Part shown: positions 34,701 to 44,063 of the stretch, one piece after another
How the letters are laid out: every line of letters begins with the position of its first letter
How positions within the stretch are numbered: position 1 is the stretch's first letter
Source of the DNA: Mycobacterium aquaticum
GTDB taxonomy: Bacteria > Actinomycetota > Actinomycetes > Mycobacteriales > Mycobacteriaceae
Direction: 5' to 3'
DNA: 64,000 nucleotides
Assembly (NCBI RefSeq): GCF_002086485.1
Contig: NZ_MVHF01000007.1
Location: 62,001-126,000, forward strand
Made by a program: the position numbers and the translations under genes
The notes under the pieces: generated by a model
The model's database searches: none
The model's input: the letters and a program-made list of their open reading frames with translations, nothing else
Told to the model about the DNA's origin: nothing

Positions 34701-36329
34701 TCACACCTGCCGGTAGCGTCCCTCGCGTTCGACGTCCTGCCACCACGGCGACCGGCGCGCGAGTGCCAGTGCCGCCGCGGGCATCGCGGTGAACTCGACG
34801 CGCACTGCTGCCGCATCCAGGTCGGCATCCAGGTCGCGCAGGCCGTCCAGGATCGTGGTGCTGATGCGCAGTTGCCGGGAAAGGTCCACTACCAACGTCT
34901 TTGGCGGCGGATCGGCCGACAGCGCCATGATGCGGATCATCCGGGTGTTGGCCCTCAGGTTCGCGGTGTACAGCGCCACCTGCGTCCGCAGCACCAGGGG
35001 ATCGGCCGGGTGGACCAGTTCGCCCTCCGGCCCGTCGGTGCTGATGCCGTCGTTCTTGACCACCTGCACCACATGCGGCTGATTTGCGTTGTGCAGCACC
35101 GCGTACAGCGTCAGGAGCACGCCGACGGCGACGGCAGGCAGCAGGCCCACGGTGAGCGCCACCGCCATCACCAGGATCGCCAAGGTGAACTCGCGGCGGC
35201 TGAACGTCCACAGCTGCCGCAGCGCCCGCACCTCGATCAGCCCGAGCACGGGAACCAGCACCATGGCACCGAGCGTCGCTTCCGGCAACTTGGACAGCAC
35301 CGGCGCCAGCAGCAGCGCCACCACGACCGCCAGCGCAGCGGTGACCAACCCCGATACCTGGCTGCGGGCACCCGCCCGGGTGTTCACCTGGCTCTGCGAG
35401 AAGCCACCCGACGGCGGTAGCGCGTGGAAGAACGCACCGGCGACCGCGGCCAACCCCAGAGCACTGAGCTCCCGGTCCGGCTCGATCTGCGCATCGTCGC
35501 GGTGGCGGATGCCGCGGGCCGCCGAGACGGTTTCCAGGAATGCCATCATCGCGATCGCCAGTGCCCCGGGCAGCAGATGGCCGATCTGATCGAACGCCGG
35601 CCATCCGGGCACTGGAAGGCCTTCGGGCACAGCCGGTATCAATTTGACGCCGAGTGCGGTCAACCCGCCGAACGCGGCGCCGGCGATACCCAGCCCGGCG
35701 ACCACCAGTGGGCCGGGCACCTTCGGGTAGGCGCGGCCGATGAACCACAGCAGCCCGATGCTGGCCAGTGAGAGCACCACGGTCATGAGATGGGCATGGC
35801 CGAGTTGGCGCAGCGCCGAGGCAAGGACGCGGAAGAAGCCTTCGTGATTCGGATCTGGTTTCACACCCAGCAGTTTCGGCAGCTGACCGGCCGCGATGGT
35901 CAACCCGACACCGGCCTTGAGCCCGATCAGGGTGGCCTCGTTGATGTTCTCGACCACCGATCCCAGCCGCAACACCCGCGCGACCAGCAGGATCACCCCG
36001 ACGAGCAGCGTCAAGGCCATCAATTCCGAAGGGGCGCCTGATGATCCGGCCAGCACGCCAGCACCCAGCATCGTCGACGCCGTCAGCGTCGCGACCGTCG
36101 ACGTGGTGCTGACGCTGACGCTGCGCGATCCGCCCGTGAGCGCATAGACGACCATCGGCAGCATGCAACTGTAGAGGCCGAATTCGACGGGCATGTTGGC
36201 CACCGTCGCGTACGCCATCGCCTGCGGGATGACCACCGCGCCCGCAGTGAGTCCGGCGAACACGTCGCCGCGCAACCATTGTCGTTGGTAGGGCAGCAGC
36301 GCGGGGCTGGGCGCAACGCGAAATCGCAC
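34701..36329 (-). CDS. SulP-family anion transporter with STAS domain
   Basis: 542 residues. The membrane domain starts LRGDVFAGLTAGAVVIPQAMAYATVANMPVEFGLYS, the SulP signature, and has about 10-12 helices with PPSGGFSQSQVNTRAGARSQVSG. A C-terminal STAS domain (about 430-540) includes TLVVDLSRQLRIST. Substrates in the family are sulfate, bicarbonate or dicarboxylates. The GTG at 36329 was chosen because longer starts would overlap the divergent transporter gene at 36361. I recall no SulP gene at this position in M. tuberculosis. Confidence 0.88.
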   Translation of the reverse strand: MRFRVAPSPALLPYQRQWLRGDVFAGLTAGAVVIPQAMAYATVANMPVEFGLYSCMLPMVVYALTGGSRSVSVSTTSTVATLTASTMLGAGVLAGSSGAPSELMALTLLVGVILLVARVLRLGSVVENINEATLIGLKAGVGLTIAAGQLPKLLGVKPDPNHEGFFRVLASALRQLGHAHLMTVVLSLASIGLLWFIGRAYPKVPGPLVVAGLGIAGAAFGGLTALGVKLIPAVPEGLPVPGWPAFDQIGHLLPGALAIAMMAFLETVSAARGIRHRDDAQIEPDRELSALGLAAVAGAFFHALPPSGGFSQSQVNTRAGARSQVSGLVTAALAVVVALLLAPVLSKLPEATLGAMVLVPVLGLIEVRALRQLWTFSRREFTLAILVMAVALTVGLLPAVAVGVLLTLYAVLHNANQPHVVQVVKNDGISTDGPEGELVHPADPLVLRTQVALYTANLRANTRMIRIMALSADPPPKTLVVDLSRQLRISTTILDGLRDLDADLDAAAVRVEFTAMPAAALALARRSPWWQDVEREGRYRQV

Positions 36330-36360
36330 GGCGCAAGTATGGCCCGCGTAGACCGTCGCC

Positions 36361-38112
36361 GTGGCAGGGTTGTTCACCATGAGTGCGCCACCGAACGCGG
36401 CTTCGAGAGTGTCGGGGGCGGTGCGTAGTCTCGGCCGTCCCAGCCCACGCGATGTCATCGCCGGTCTGGTGACCGGGCTGTTCTCGATCCCGGAAGGCAT
36501 GGCTTACGCCAGTATTGGCGGGTTCAACCCGGTGGCCGGCCTCTATGCAGGCGTGGTGCCCGGCATCATCGGTTCCCTGTTTGCCCGCACGGTGCTGATG
36601 GTGACGACGTTGACCAGTGCCATCGCACTGTCGTCACGCAGCGTCCTCAAAGAAGCCGGACTCGATCCGCAGGACCCGGCCAACGTCGCGGCCTTGGCGC
36701 TCGTGGTCGGGGTGGTGATGCTGCTGTTCGGACTGCTGCGGTTCGGCTCGATCATGAACTTCGTCTCCAACGCGGTGATGACGGGCTTCTCCACAGGTAT
36801 CGCGCTGCAGATCGTGGCAGGCGTGCTCGGCGACGCGACCGGCTACAAACCGCAGAGCGGCAACACCATCGGCAAGTTCATCGACTCGCTGGCGCACATC
36901 GGGCTGTGGCACGGCACGGCCGTCGCGGTCGCGGCAGGCACCGTCGCGGTGTGGGCGGTGTTCCACTTCGTCAAGCCGCTGGAATCGTTCGCCACACTGA
37001 TCGCCCTGGTGGTCGTCACCGCCGTCGTGGCCGTCGCGCACATCGACGTCGAAACCGTGGGCGACATCGCGTCGATCACCAATTCGCTTCCACCGGTGAC
37101 GATCCCGAATTTCTCCGCGGTGCCGGAGCTGCTCGTCGGCGGGGTCGCCGTCGCGCTGGTCGCGCTGGCCCAGGCCGCGGGAATCTCCGCAGCGCTGCCC
37201 AATCCCGACGGCAGCCGAACCAACATGAACGGCGACTTCCTGGCCCAGGGTGCGGCCAACTTCGCAGGTAGCTTCTTCGGTGCGCTGCCCACCGGAGGTT
37301 CGCTGTCGCGCACCGGGGTGGCCACCTCCGCAGGCGCCCGCAGCCGCTGGACCGGCATCTTCGCCGGTATCTGGCTCGCCGTGCTGGTCCTGGTCGCCGG
37401 CTCGGCCGCCGAGATCATCCCGATGCCGGTCATCGGCGGGCTCATCCTGGTGATCGGCGCCGAGCTGGTGGTGGGCCGGCTGCCCGACATCAAGCTGGTG
37501 CTGCGGGTCGCGCCACTGTCGGCCGTGGCGATGCTGATCACGTTCGCGGCCACCACACAGCTGCCACTGCACACCGCGATCCTCATCGGTGTCATCACAT
37601 CGCTGGTGCTGTACTGCGCCAAGGCCGCTCAGGCCGCGCAACTGGTGGCGCTCGAACCGGCAGCCGACGGCGGTTGGCGACAGGTGCCCGTGCCCGCGCG
37701 GTGCGCCAGCGACGACGTGACCGTGCTGCATTACGCGGGGGTCGGGCTGTTCGCCGAAGTGGCCCGCATCGACGAGACCTGGCCACGGGCCGACGGCACC
37801 ACGAACGCTGTCGTGGTGCTGAGCCTTCGCTCGTTGCCCGATGTGCCGTCGTCGGTGACCATCAAGGCGCTTCGCCGGTGGGCCGGCCAGCTGGCGGCGA
37901 ACAACGGCAGGCTGATCATCTCGGGCGTGAATCCGGGCACCGCCGAGGTGTTGCAGCGCGGCGGGCTCGACGACGTGCTGGGCGACGACGGCATCGTGGC
38001 AGCCACCGACCGGGTCTTTGGCGCCCTCGACATCGCCGTCGACCGCGGACGTGCATGGGTGGCCGCCCAGCGCGGCGAGAGCGGTGGTTCGGCGCAGCCT
38101 GATTCGAACTAG
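36361..38112 (+). CDS. SulP-family anion transporter with STAS domain (second, divergent copy)
   Basis: 583 residues. SulP features are DVIAGLVTGLFSIPEGMAYASIGGFNPVAGLYAG and LPTGGSLSRTGVATSAGARSRW; a STAS domain fills about 455-570. It diverges strongly from its neighbour at 34701, so the pair is old or independently acquired. The GTG at 36361 or the ATG at 36379 may be the start. Only 31 bp separate the two divergent GTGs, so promoters must overlap the coding starts or the true starts lie inside. It overlaps the convergent lpqV stop by 4 bp. Confidence 0.87.
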   Translation: MAGLFTMSAPPNAASRVSGAVRSLGRPSPRDVIAGLVTGLFSIPEGMAYASIGGFNPVAGLYAGVVPGIIGSLFARTVLMVTTLTSAIALSSRSVLKEAGLDPQDPANVAALALVVGVVMLLFGLLRFGSIMNFVSNAVMTGFSTGIALQIVAGVLGDATGYKPQSGNTIGKFIDSLAHIGLWHGTAVAVAAGTVAVWAVFHFVKPLESFATLIALVVVTAVVAVAHIDVETVGDIASITNSLPPVTIPNFSAVPELLVGGVAVALVALAQAAGISAALPNPDGSRTNMNGDFLAQGAANFAGSFFGALPTGGSLSRTGVATSAGARSRWTGIFAGIWLAVLVLVAGSAAEIIPMPVIGGLILVIGAELVVGRLPDIKLVLRVAPLSAVAMLITFAATTQLPLHTAILIGVITSLVLYCAKAAQAAQLVALEPAADGGWRQVPVPARCASDDVTVLHYAGVGLFAEVARIDETWPRADGTTNAVVVLSLRSLPDVPSSVTIKALRRWAGQLAANNGRLIISGVNPGTAEVLQRGGLDDVLGDDGIVAATDRVFGALDIAVDRGRAWVAAQRGESGGSAQPDSN

Positions 38113-38561
38113 CCGCAGAGCTGATCGGCCGCTGCGCGGACCGCGACGATCACCGCTGCCTGACGGCTCGGCTCCAGCTCCGCCCAGGCCTTGTTGTAGG
38201 TGCCGGGCCCCGGGATCGCGCCAGGGGTCTGCAGGGAGGCCAGATACGGCTCGATCTGCGCCTTGGGGTCGCCGCCCTTCTCGTCCATCCACACCTTGGC
38301 GGCGTGGCAGGCCTGGAAATACTCCTCTTCGGAGGACTGGGCGTCGGCCCCCACGGCGGTGGTGACGCCACCCGGCGAGATCGCCGCTTCCCCCGGTGCG
38401 GCGGTGGGTGTCGCCGTGCGGGTGGAGGCGGTCGACGGTGTCGCGGGGGACCCGGAAGGCTGCCCCTGATCGCCGGTCGACGAACAGCCCGTCAACAACG
38501 TGAGGCCGGTAACGGCGATGGCTCCGGTCGTCCACCGCACGGCCGAGGTGTTACTGCGCAT
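38109..38561 (-). CDS. lpqV: Lipoprotein LpqV-like
   Basis: 150 residues with a lipoprotein signal: hydrophobic stretch and lipobox LLTGC, lipidated Cys26. A Ser/Thr/Pro-rich linker is followed by a compact helical domain with two cysteines (FQACHAAKVWMDEKGGDPKAQIEPYL ... DQLCG). Position before the cdo-rhodanese pair matches Rv1064c (lpqV). Function unknown; exported and membrane-anchored. Confidence 0.85.
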   Translation of the reverse strand: MRSNTSAVRWTTGAIAVTGLTLLTGCSSTGDQGQPSGSPATPSTASTRTATPTAAPGEAAISPGGVTTAVGADAQSSEEEYFQACHAAKVWMDEKGGDPKAQIEPYLASLQTPGAIPGPGTYNKAWAELEPSRQAAVIVAVRAAADQLCG

Positions 38562-38682
38562 GACGCCAATCTATGCAACACTGGCCGCCGTGACGGAACG
38601 GACCAGTTCTCTGCGGTGTTGTCGGGCTCGCTAGCGCGTCCTTGACCAACCCTGTCCGTACGTCAGTTCTGGAGTCCTCCGC

Positions 38683-39207
38683 ATGGTTTCCACCCTTGCC
38701 CCTGCCGTTCTGCCTGCTGTGTCCGCACCCACCCGGCTGCGCCTGCCCGATCTGCTGCACACCACCGACCGCGCCGCCGACGATGTCCTGTCCGGCCGCT
38801 ACGACCGACTGTTGCGCGGCCTGCCGCACGACGAACGCTGGTACACCCGGCTCTCCGGTGACGACGAGTTGGACATCTGGCTCATCAGCTGGGTGCCGGA
38901 CAAATCCACCGAACTGCACGACCACGGCGGCTCGCTGGGGGCGCTGACCGTGGTGTCGGGCGCGCTCACCGAAACCCGTTGGGATGGAGAGGCATTGCGT
39001 CGCCGGCGCCTCACAGCCGGTGCCCAGGCCGCGTTCCCGCTCGGATGGGTGCACGACGTGGTCCGCGCGCCCGCGCCGATCACCGGTCCGACGTTGAGCG
39101 TGCACGCCTACTCGCCACCCTTGACGGCCATGTCGTACTACGAAGTGACCGAACGGAACACGTTGCGCCGCAACCGTACCGAGCTGACCGACGCGCCGGA
39201 GGGGTGA
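38683..39207 (+). CDS. Cysteine dioxygenase (Rv1065-like)
   Basis: 174 residues, thiol dioxygenase of the cupin fold that oxidises cysteine or a related thiol to a sulfinate using Fe(II). Iron ligands are in ELHDHGGSLGAL (two His) and GWVHDV; the active-site Tyr is in HAYSPPL. The ATG at 38683 has GGAG 8 nt before. It forms an operon with the rhodanese gene starting 2 nt after its stop. A second domain of the same family is fused in the protein encoded at 4742. Confidence 0.9.
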   Translation: MVSTLAPAVLPAVSAPTRLRLPDLLHTTDRAADDVLSGRYDRLLRGLPHDERWYTRLSGDDELDIWLISWVPDKSTELHDHGGSLGALTVVSGALTETRWDGEALRRRRLTAGAQAAFPLGWVHDVVRAPAPITGPTLSVHAYSPPLTAMSYYEVTERNTLRRNRTELTDAPEG

Positions 39208-39209
39208 GC

Positions 39210-39578
39210 ATGAGCCGGATCGACGCAGTCCTGGCCGCCGCGCGGGAGCGCCTGCAGCGGCTGCCCGCCGCCGAGGTGCCCGCCGCGCTGGCGTCGGGCG
39301 CGGTGCTCGTCGACATCCGGCCCGCCGCGCAACGAGCCCTCGAGGGCGACGTTCCCGACGCCTTGGTGATCGAGCGCAACGTCCTCGAGTGGCGGTGCGA
39401 CCCCACCAGCGATGCGCGCATTCCGCAGGCCGTCGACGATGGCGTCTACTGGGTGATCCTGTGCTCGGAGGGCTACACCTCAAGCCTGGCCGCCGCGGCC
39501 CTGCTCGACCTCGGGCTGCACCGCGCCACCGACGTCATCGGCGGCTACCAGGCCCTGAAAGTGGCTGAGCTGGTCTAA
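39210..39578 (+). CDS. Rhodanese-like sulfurtransferase (Rv1066-like)
   Basis: 122 residues. The rhodanese fold is recognisable by VLVDIRPAAQR at the start and the active-site loop CSEGYTSSLAA with its Cys; PQAVDD and GGYQALK complete it. It would move sulfane sulfur as a persulfide. Tight linkage with cysteine dioxygenase suggests handling of sulfur released during cysteine breakdown. Confidence 0.9.
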   Translation: MSRIDAVLAAARERLQRLPAAEVPAALASGAVLVDIRPAAQRALEGDVPDALVIERNVLEWRCDPTSDARIPQAVDDGVYWVILCSEGYTSSLAAAALLDLGLHRATDVIGGYQALKVAELV

Positions 39579-39629
39579 CCGGGCGGATGATGGCGACACG
39601 TGTTCGTATCACCCTCGGAAGGGGCCGCG

Positions 39630-40358
39630 ATGTCGCCGATAGTCGCCATCACCGGGGCCAGCAGCGGCATCGGCGAGGCCACTGCACGTCTGCTCGCGCG
39701 TCGCGGTGCGTCCGTCGTCCTCGGCGCCCGCCGCGCCGAGCGGCTCGATCGGCTGGCCGACGACATCCGCCGTGACGGAGGTGTCGCCGTCGCGCGCGCG
39801 ACCGACGTCACGGATCCCGAAGACCTGCAGCAGCTCGTCGACCTCGCCGTCAGCGAGTTCGGCGGGCTGGACGTATTCGTCGGCAATGCCGGCATCAGCA
39901 AGATCGGGCCCATCGCGGATCTCGACCTCGCCGGGTGGTCGGAGATGATCGACGTGAACCTCCGTGGTGTGCTGCACGGCATCGCTGCCGCCCTGCCGGT
40001 ATTCCGGCGGCAGGGCCACGGTCACTTCGTCACAACACTTTCCACCGCGGGGCTCAAGATCGTGCCGAACCAGGGTGTCTACGCCGCGACGAAGAACGCG
40101 GTGCGAACCCTGTTGGAAGCGCTACGCCAGGAGTCCACTGACGGCGTTGTGCGGACCACCACGATCTCACCCGGTTTCGTGCGCACCGAGCTCGCCGATT
40201 CCATCGAGGACCTCGCTCAGCGGGAGCGAATCCGCAGCAGTATGAACGAGTTCGGCCTGCCGCCCGATGCGGTCGCGGCAGCCATCGCCTTCGCCATCGA
40301 GCAGCCTCGCGAGGTCGAGATCGGCGAGATCACCATCCGGCCGACAGTCCAGGGCTGA
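39630..40358 (+). CDS. Short-chain dehydrogenase/reductase
   Basis: 242 residues, classical SDR. TGASSGIGEATA binds NAD(P); NAGIS is the fold marker; the catalytic Ser-Tyr-Lys are in TTLSTAG and YAATKNAV. The ARR after beta-2 suggests NADP preference. The ATG at 39630 follows GGAAGGGG; an upstream in-frame GTG at 39600 would add ten residues. Substrate unknown. It ends 12 bp from the convergent Rv1069c-like gene. Confidence 0.9.
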   Translation: MSPIVAITGASSGIGEATARLLARRGASVVLGARRAERLDRLADDIRRDGGVAVARATDVTDPEDLQQLVDLAVSEFGGLDVFVGNAGISKIGPIADLDLAGWSEMIDVNLRGVLHGIAAALPVFRRQGHGHFVTTLSTAGLKIVPNQGVYAATKNAVRTLLEALRQESTDGVVRTTTISPGFVRTELADSIEDLAQRERIRSSMNEFGLPPDAVAAAIAFAIEQPREVEIGEITIRPTVQG

Positions 40359-40370
40359 AGCTGCCTGGGC

Positions 40371-42071
40371 TCAAGCGTTTTCGTTGTTGTTCAGCAGCGG
40401 GCGCAACCGCTCGGTCTTGTCCGGGGTCCAGTCCGGCGGCTGCAGGACCTTGGCCCACGCGTTGGCGACGTCCTTGACGTACACGTGGCCGTGCCCGTCG
40501 GGCACGTCGACCGCGACCGCCATGTCCGCGGACACCTGCAGGAACGTCACCACCGGGATCCACTGCATGCGCCCCGAGACGTCGTAACCACGCGGCTCCT
40601 TGAGCCAATCCGGCTCGGAGAACAGCAGATCCGGGTTCCACCACGCGATCGGATCGGATGCGTGCTGCAGGTAGACCGTGCGTGGGGTCAACCACGGCTC
40701 GGCAGGCCGGTCCAGGTTCTCCGGGCGCGCGGAGAACCGTACGTAGTCGCCCTTTTCGTAGATCGGCAGCCACTCCGGTGAACCGGCGTCGCGGTTGCGG
40801 GTCAGTTCCGTCCAGATGGTGTTGTTGAACGTCGGGCCCGAGAACAGTGCACCGTCGGTGCGGGCGATCAAATTGTTCAGGCTCAGGAACGGCGCCTCAC
40901 CGCCGAACGAACCGAGGCTCTCGCCGAACACCACGAGCTTGGGGCGCTTGCCTTCCGGCCGCTGCTTGACCAGCTCGTCGACGGCCTCGAACAAGGCCTG
41001 CCCGGCCTGGCGTGCGTTCTCCTTGTCCACCAGGAACGAGATCCAGCTGGGCAGGAACGAGTACTGCATCGACACGATCGCGCTGTCGCCGTTGTACATG
41101 TACTCCAGTGCGGAGGCCTCGGCTTCGTTGATCCAGCCCGTGCCGGTGGTGGTGGCCACCGCGACCACCTTGCGGTCCAACCCGCCGGTGCGCAGCAATT
41201 CCTGTGCGGCCAGCGCGGCGGTCGCTCGGATGCCCTCGGCGGAATGCAGCCCCGCGTACGCCCGGATCGGTGGCATCGCAGGTTTGCCGTTGAACTTGCT
41301 CAGTGCTTCGACACTGGGCCCGGACGAGACGAACACCCGCCCCTGGTGGCCCAGCGTCGTCCACTTCGCCAGTGACTCGGGGCCACCGGAGCGCAACTTC
41401 GAGGTCGGTGCCGCGAAATCAGGGCTGTCCTCGTTGTTGATGTTCGAGAACGTGCTGTTGATCTTGTCCATCGCGACCCGGACCACAACGCCGTTGAGCA
41501 ACGCGATGCTGAACGCCAGCAACAGCACAACCACTACGACCGCCGAAACCCTAGGCGGCGCAAAGCGATTGAGCTGACGCACCAGGAAGCGCACGAGCCT
41601 GCCGATGAGCTGCCCGATCTCGACGAACACGAACAGCAACACCACCGACAGCACGGCCGTCAGCGGGTGATCCCAGAACGACAGCCGAGGCACGCCCATG
41701 AAGTCACGGACCTCGTCCTGCCACACGTGGAAATACACGATCATCAGGATCTGGCCGACGATGCCGACCGCCACCAGTGTCAGCCACGCCCACTTGGGCG
41801 CCTTGGGGCTGGTCTCCCTGGAACCCATGAACCGCACCAGCCACACGCCGAAAACGCCGAGGCCGTAGCCGATAGCGCCGGCGGCTCCGCTGACCAGACC
41901 CTGAAACAGCGGGCCGCGGGGCAGCAGCGACGGCGTCATCGACAACCACAGGAACACCAGGCCGATCGCCGTTCCGAAGAACGTGTAACGACGCTGCCAC
42001 CAGTCGGGCTTGTCCGTCTCGCGTGACTGGGTTTCAGGCGTCTCGGCTTCGGGCTCGGCGGTCTCGGTCAC
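40371..42071 (-). CDS. Membrane-bound alpha/beta hydrolase (Rv1069c-like)
   Basis: 566 residues. An acidic cytoplasmic start and about five membrane helices (to about residue 200) precede a hydrolase domain with the nucleophile elbow VFGESLGSFGGE. This pairing of an alpha/beta-hydrolase N-terminal membrane domain with a DUF2235-unlike catalytic domain (PF15420/PF10081 as I recall) is typical of Rv1069c. The active site would face the periplasm or membrane surface. Substrate unknown. It starts with GTG and lies downstream of echA8 in the same direction, 9 bp apart. Confidence 0.85.
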   Translation of the reverse strand: MTETAEPEAETPETQSRETDKPDWWQRRYTFFGTAIGLVFLWLSMTPSLLPRGPLFQGLVSGAAGAIGYGLGVFGVWLVRFMGSRETSPKAPKWAWLTLVAVGIVGQILMIVYFHVWQDEVRDFMGVPRLSFWDHPLTAVLSVVLLFVFVEIGQLIGRLVRFLVRQLNRFAPPRVSAVVVVVLLLAFSIALLNGVVVRVAMDKINSTFSNINNEDSPDFAAPTSKLRSGGPESLAKWTTLGHQGRVFVSSGPSVEALSKFNGKPAMPPIRAYAGLHSAEGIRATAALAAQELLRTGGLDRKVVAVATTTGTGWINEAEASALEYMYNGDSAIVSMQYSFLPSWISFLVDKENARQAGQALFEAVDELVKQRPEGKRPKLVVFGESLGSFGGEAPFLSLNNLIARTDGALFSGPTFNNTIWTELTRNRDAGSPEWLPIYEKGDYVRFSARPENLDRPAEPWLTPRTVYLQHASDPIAWWNPDLLFSEPDWLKEPRGYDVSGRMQWIPVVTFLQVSADMAVAVDVPDGHGHVYVKDVANAWAKVLQPPDWTPDKTERLRPLLNNNENA

Positions 42072-42080
42072 CCGTTGACT

Positions 42081-42854
42081 TTAACGATGCGTGAAGTTGG
42101 GGGCGCGCTTCTCGGTGAAGGCCGCCATGCCTTCCTTCTGATCGGCCGTGGCGAACGCCGAGTGGAACAGCCGCCGCTCGTAGAGCAAGCCTTCGGTGAG
42201 CGACGACTCGAAGGCACGATTGACGGCTTCCTTGGCCATCCGCGCCGCCGACAGCGACATCCCCGCGATGGTCTCCGCGACCGCGAGAGCCTCGTCGATC
42301 AGCGAGTCCGCCGGTACCAGCCGCGACACCAGCCCGGCCCGCTCGGCCTCGACCGCGTCGATGGTGCGGCCGGTCAGGATCAGGTCCATCGCCTTGGCCT
42401 TGCCGATCGCGCGCGTCAACCGCTGGCTGCCGCCCATGCCCGGCAGCACACCCAGCTTGATCTCGGGCTGACCGAACTTCGCGGTGTCCGCGGCGATCAG
42501 GATGTCGCACATCATCGCCAGCTCACAGCCGCCGCCCAGGGCGTACCCGGCGACCGCGGCGATGGTCGGCGTCCGCGTGGCGGCGAACTTCGACCACTGC
42601 TCGAAGAAGTCGGCGGAGTACACATCGGCGAACGACAGCTCGGCCATCTCCTTGATGTCCGCGCCCGCGGCGAAGGCCTTGTCGTTGCCCGTGACGATGA
42701 TCGCGCCGACGCCCGGGTCGTTGTCGAGTTCGGCTGCGGCCGTAGTGACTTCGTTCATCACCTGGCTGTTGAGCGCGTTGAGCGCCTTTGGCCGGTTCAG
42801 GGTGATGGTGGCGACGCGTTCGACGCGGGTCACCAGGATCGTCTCAAAGCTCAT
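42081..42854 (-). CDS. echA8: Enoyl-CoA hydratase EchA8
   Basis: 257 residues, crotonase fold, hydrating 2-enoyl-CoA in beta-oxidation. The oxyanion hole is [10 protein letters not shown] and [15 protein letters not shown]; catalytic Glu residues are in GCELA and [15 protein letters not shown]. It is nearly superimposable on Rv1070c as I recall it. It lies 11 bp downstream of echA9 on the same strand, so the two are co-transcribed. Confidence 0.93.
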   Translation of the reverse strand: MSFETILVTRVERVATITLNRPKALNALNSQVMNEVTTAAAELDNDPGVGAIIVTGNDKAFAAGADIKEMAELSFADVYSADFFEQWSKFAATRTPTIAAVAGYALGGGCELAMMCDILIAADTAKFGQPEIKLGVLPGMGGSQRLTRAIGKAKAMDLILTGRTIDAVEAERAGLVSRLVPADSLIDEALAVAETIAGMSLSAARMAKEAVNRAFESSLTEGLLYERRLFHSAFATADQKEGMAAFTEKRAPNFTHR

Positions 42855-42865
42855 CGGATGTCCTC

Positions 42866-43888
42866 TCAGAACGTCAGGTCGGGATCCGCCGGAACAAAGT
42901 ATGCGTCGACATCGGCCTGGGTGACCTCCGCAATCGACGCCGGAGACCATTGTGGATTGCGATCCTTGTCCACCAGCTGGGCACGGATGCCCTCGACGAA
43001 ATCATGCGAGCGCACCGACGCACACGAGGTCCGGTACTCCTGCTGCAGGACCTCTTCGAGAGAGTCCAGCTTGGCAGCCCGGCGCACGGCTTCCAGTGCC
43101 ACGGCCAGCGAGACGGGGGAGCGGGTGGCGATGAGATTGGCGGCGGCGGTGCCGTACTCGCGCAGCGTGGCCAGGATGTCGGCGACCGAGTCCCCGGCGT
43201 AGCACGCGTCGATCCAATCCCGTTGGGCCAGCAGGGGACTGGCCGGCGGCTCGACGGCGTGCGCGGCCAGGGCGTGCTCGACGCCGTCGTTGACGATGGC
43301 CTCGGTGAACTCGGCAAGGCTCTCATGGGGCACGTAGTGATCGGCGAAGCCCATCGCGATCGCGTCGGCTCCGCTGAACGGCGCCCCGGTCAGCGCGGCG
43401 TGCAGGCCCAGAGCGCCCGGGGCCCGCGAGAGCAGGTAGGTGCCGCCGACGTCGGGGATGAAGCCGATACCGACCTCCGGCATCGCCATCTTGGTGCTGT
43501 CGGTGACCACTCGGATGCTGCCGTGCGCCGCTACACCTACGCCGCCGCCCATCACGATGCCGTCCATGAGTGCCACATACGGTTTGGGATAGCTGCCGAT
43601 GCGGGCGTTGAGCCGATATTCGTCGTACCAGAACCTGCGGGCATCGGCCCCGCCCGCCTTGGCGCTGTGATAGAGCGCCACGACATCGCCACCGGCGCAC
43701 AGGCCGCGCTCGCCGGCGCCGGTGAGCAGAACGGTGTGAACGGTCTCGTCGTGCTCCCACGCGTCGAGCGCCGCCGCTATGCCCGCGACCATGCCCTCGT
43801 TGAGCGAATTGATCGCCTTGGGCCGGTTCAGGGTGAGGATGCCGACGCCGTTGCGGACGTTTACTAGGATGTCCTCGTTTTCTGTCAC
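42866..43888 (-). CDS. echA9: Enoyl-CoA hydratase/3-hydroxyisobutyryl-CoA hydrolase family, EchA9
   Basis: 340 residues, longer than EchA8, with the HIBCH-type pattern [36 protein letters not shown] and [21 protein letters not shown]. Members hydrolyse 3-hydroxyisobutyryl-CoA in valine breakdown. It starts with GTG and leads an operon with echA8 and probably the hydrolase gene. Confidence 0.9.
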   Translation of the reverse strand: MTENEDILVNVRNGVGILTLNRPKAINSLNEGMVAGIAAALDAWEHDETVHTVLLTGAGERGLCAGGDVVALYHSAKAGGADARRFWYDEYRLNARIGSYPKPYVALMDGIVMGGGVGVAAHGSIRVVTDSTKMAMPEVGIGFIPDVGGTYLLSRAPGALGLHAALTGAPFSGADAIAMGFADHYVPHESLAEFTEAIVNDGVEHALAAHAVEPPASPLLAQRDWIDACYAGDSVADILATLREYGTAAANLIATRSPVSLAVALEAVRRAAKLDSLEEVLQQEYRTSCASVRSHDFVEGIRAQLVDKDRNPQWSPASIAEVTQADVDAYFVPADPDLTF

Positions 43889-43986
43889 GGATGCAATCTA
43901 GTTCGACGCCCGTCGGGGGCTTTCGCCGGGTAGGGTTTGCCTCGATATCAAACCTGTACGTTTCCTGGGAACTCATTCGGTTTTGC

Positions 43987-44013
43987 GGGAACCTGTGCAG
44001 ATCGCCGAACGTT
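43987..44013 (+). promoter_or_regulatory. ECF-sigma promoter candidate upstream of the BI-1 gene
   Basis: GGGAAC (43987-43992), 17-nt spacer, CGTT (44010-44013): this fits the GGAAC/GTT promoters used by mycobacterial SigE/SigH-type factors. A second GGGAAC lies exactly 20 bp upstream (43967). Transcription would begin near 44020. Confidence 0.6.
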
Positions 44014-44063
44014 GACCCAAGTAGTTCACTGCCGACCAACGGCACATAGGAGAGGACCCGACG

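Noticed and set aside
34672..36336. Minus-strand extension of the Rv1063c-like patatin frame
   Set aside because: It overlaps the SulP gene in another frame on the same strand and is Arg/Gly/Pro-rich shadow sequence.
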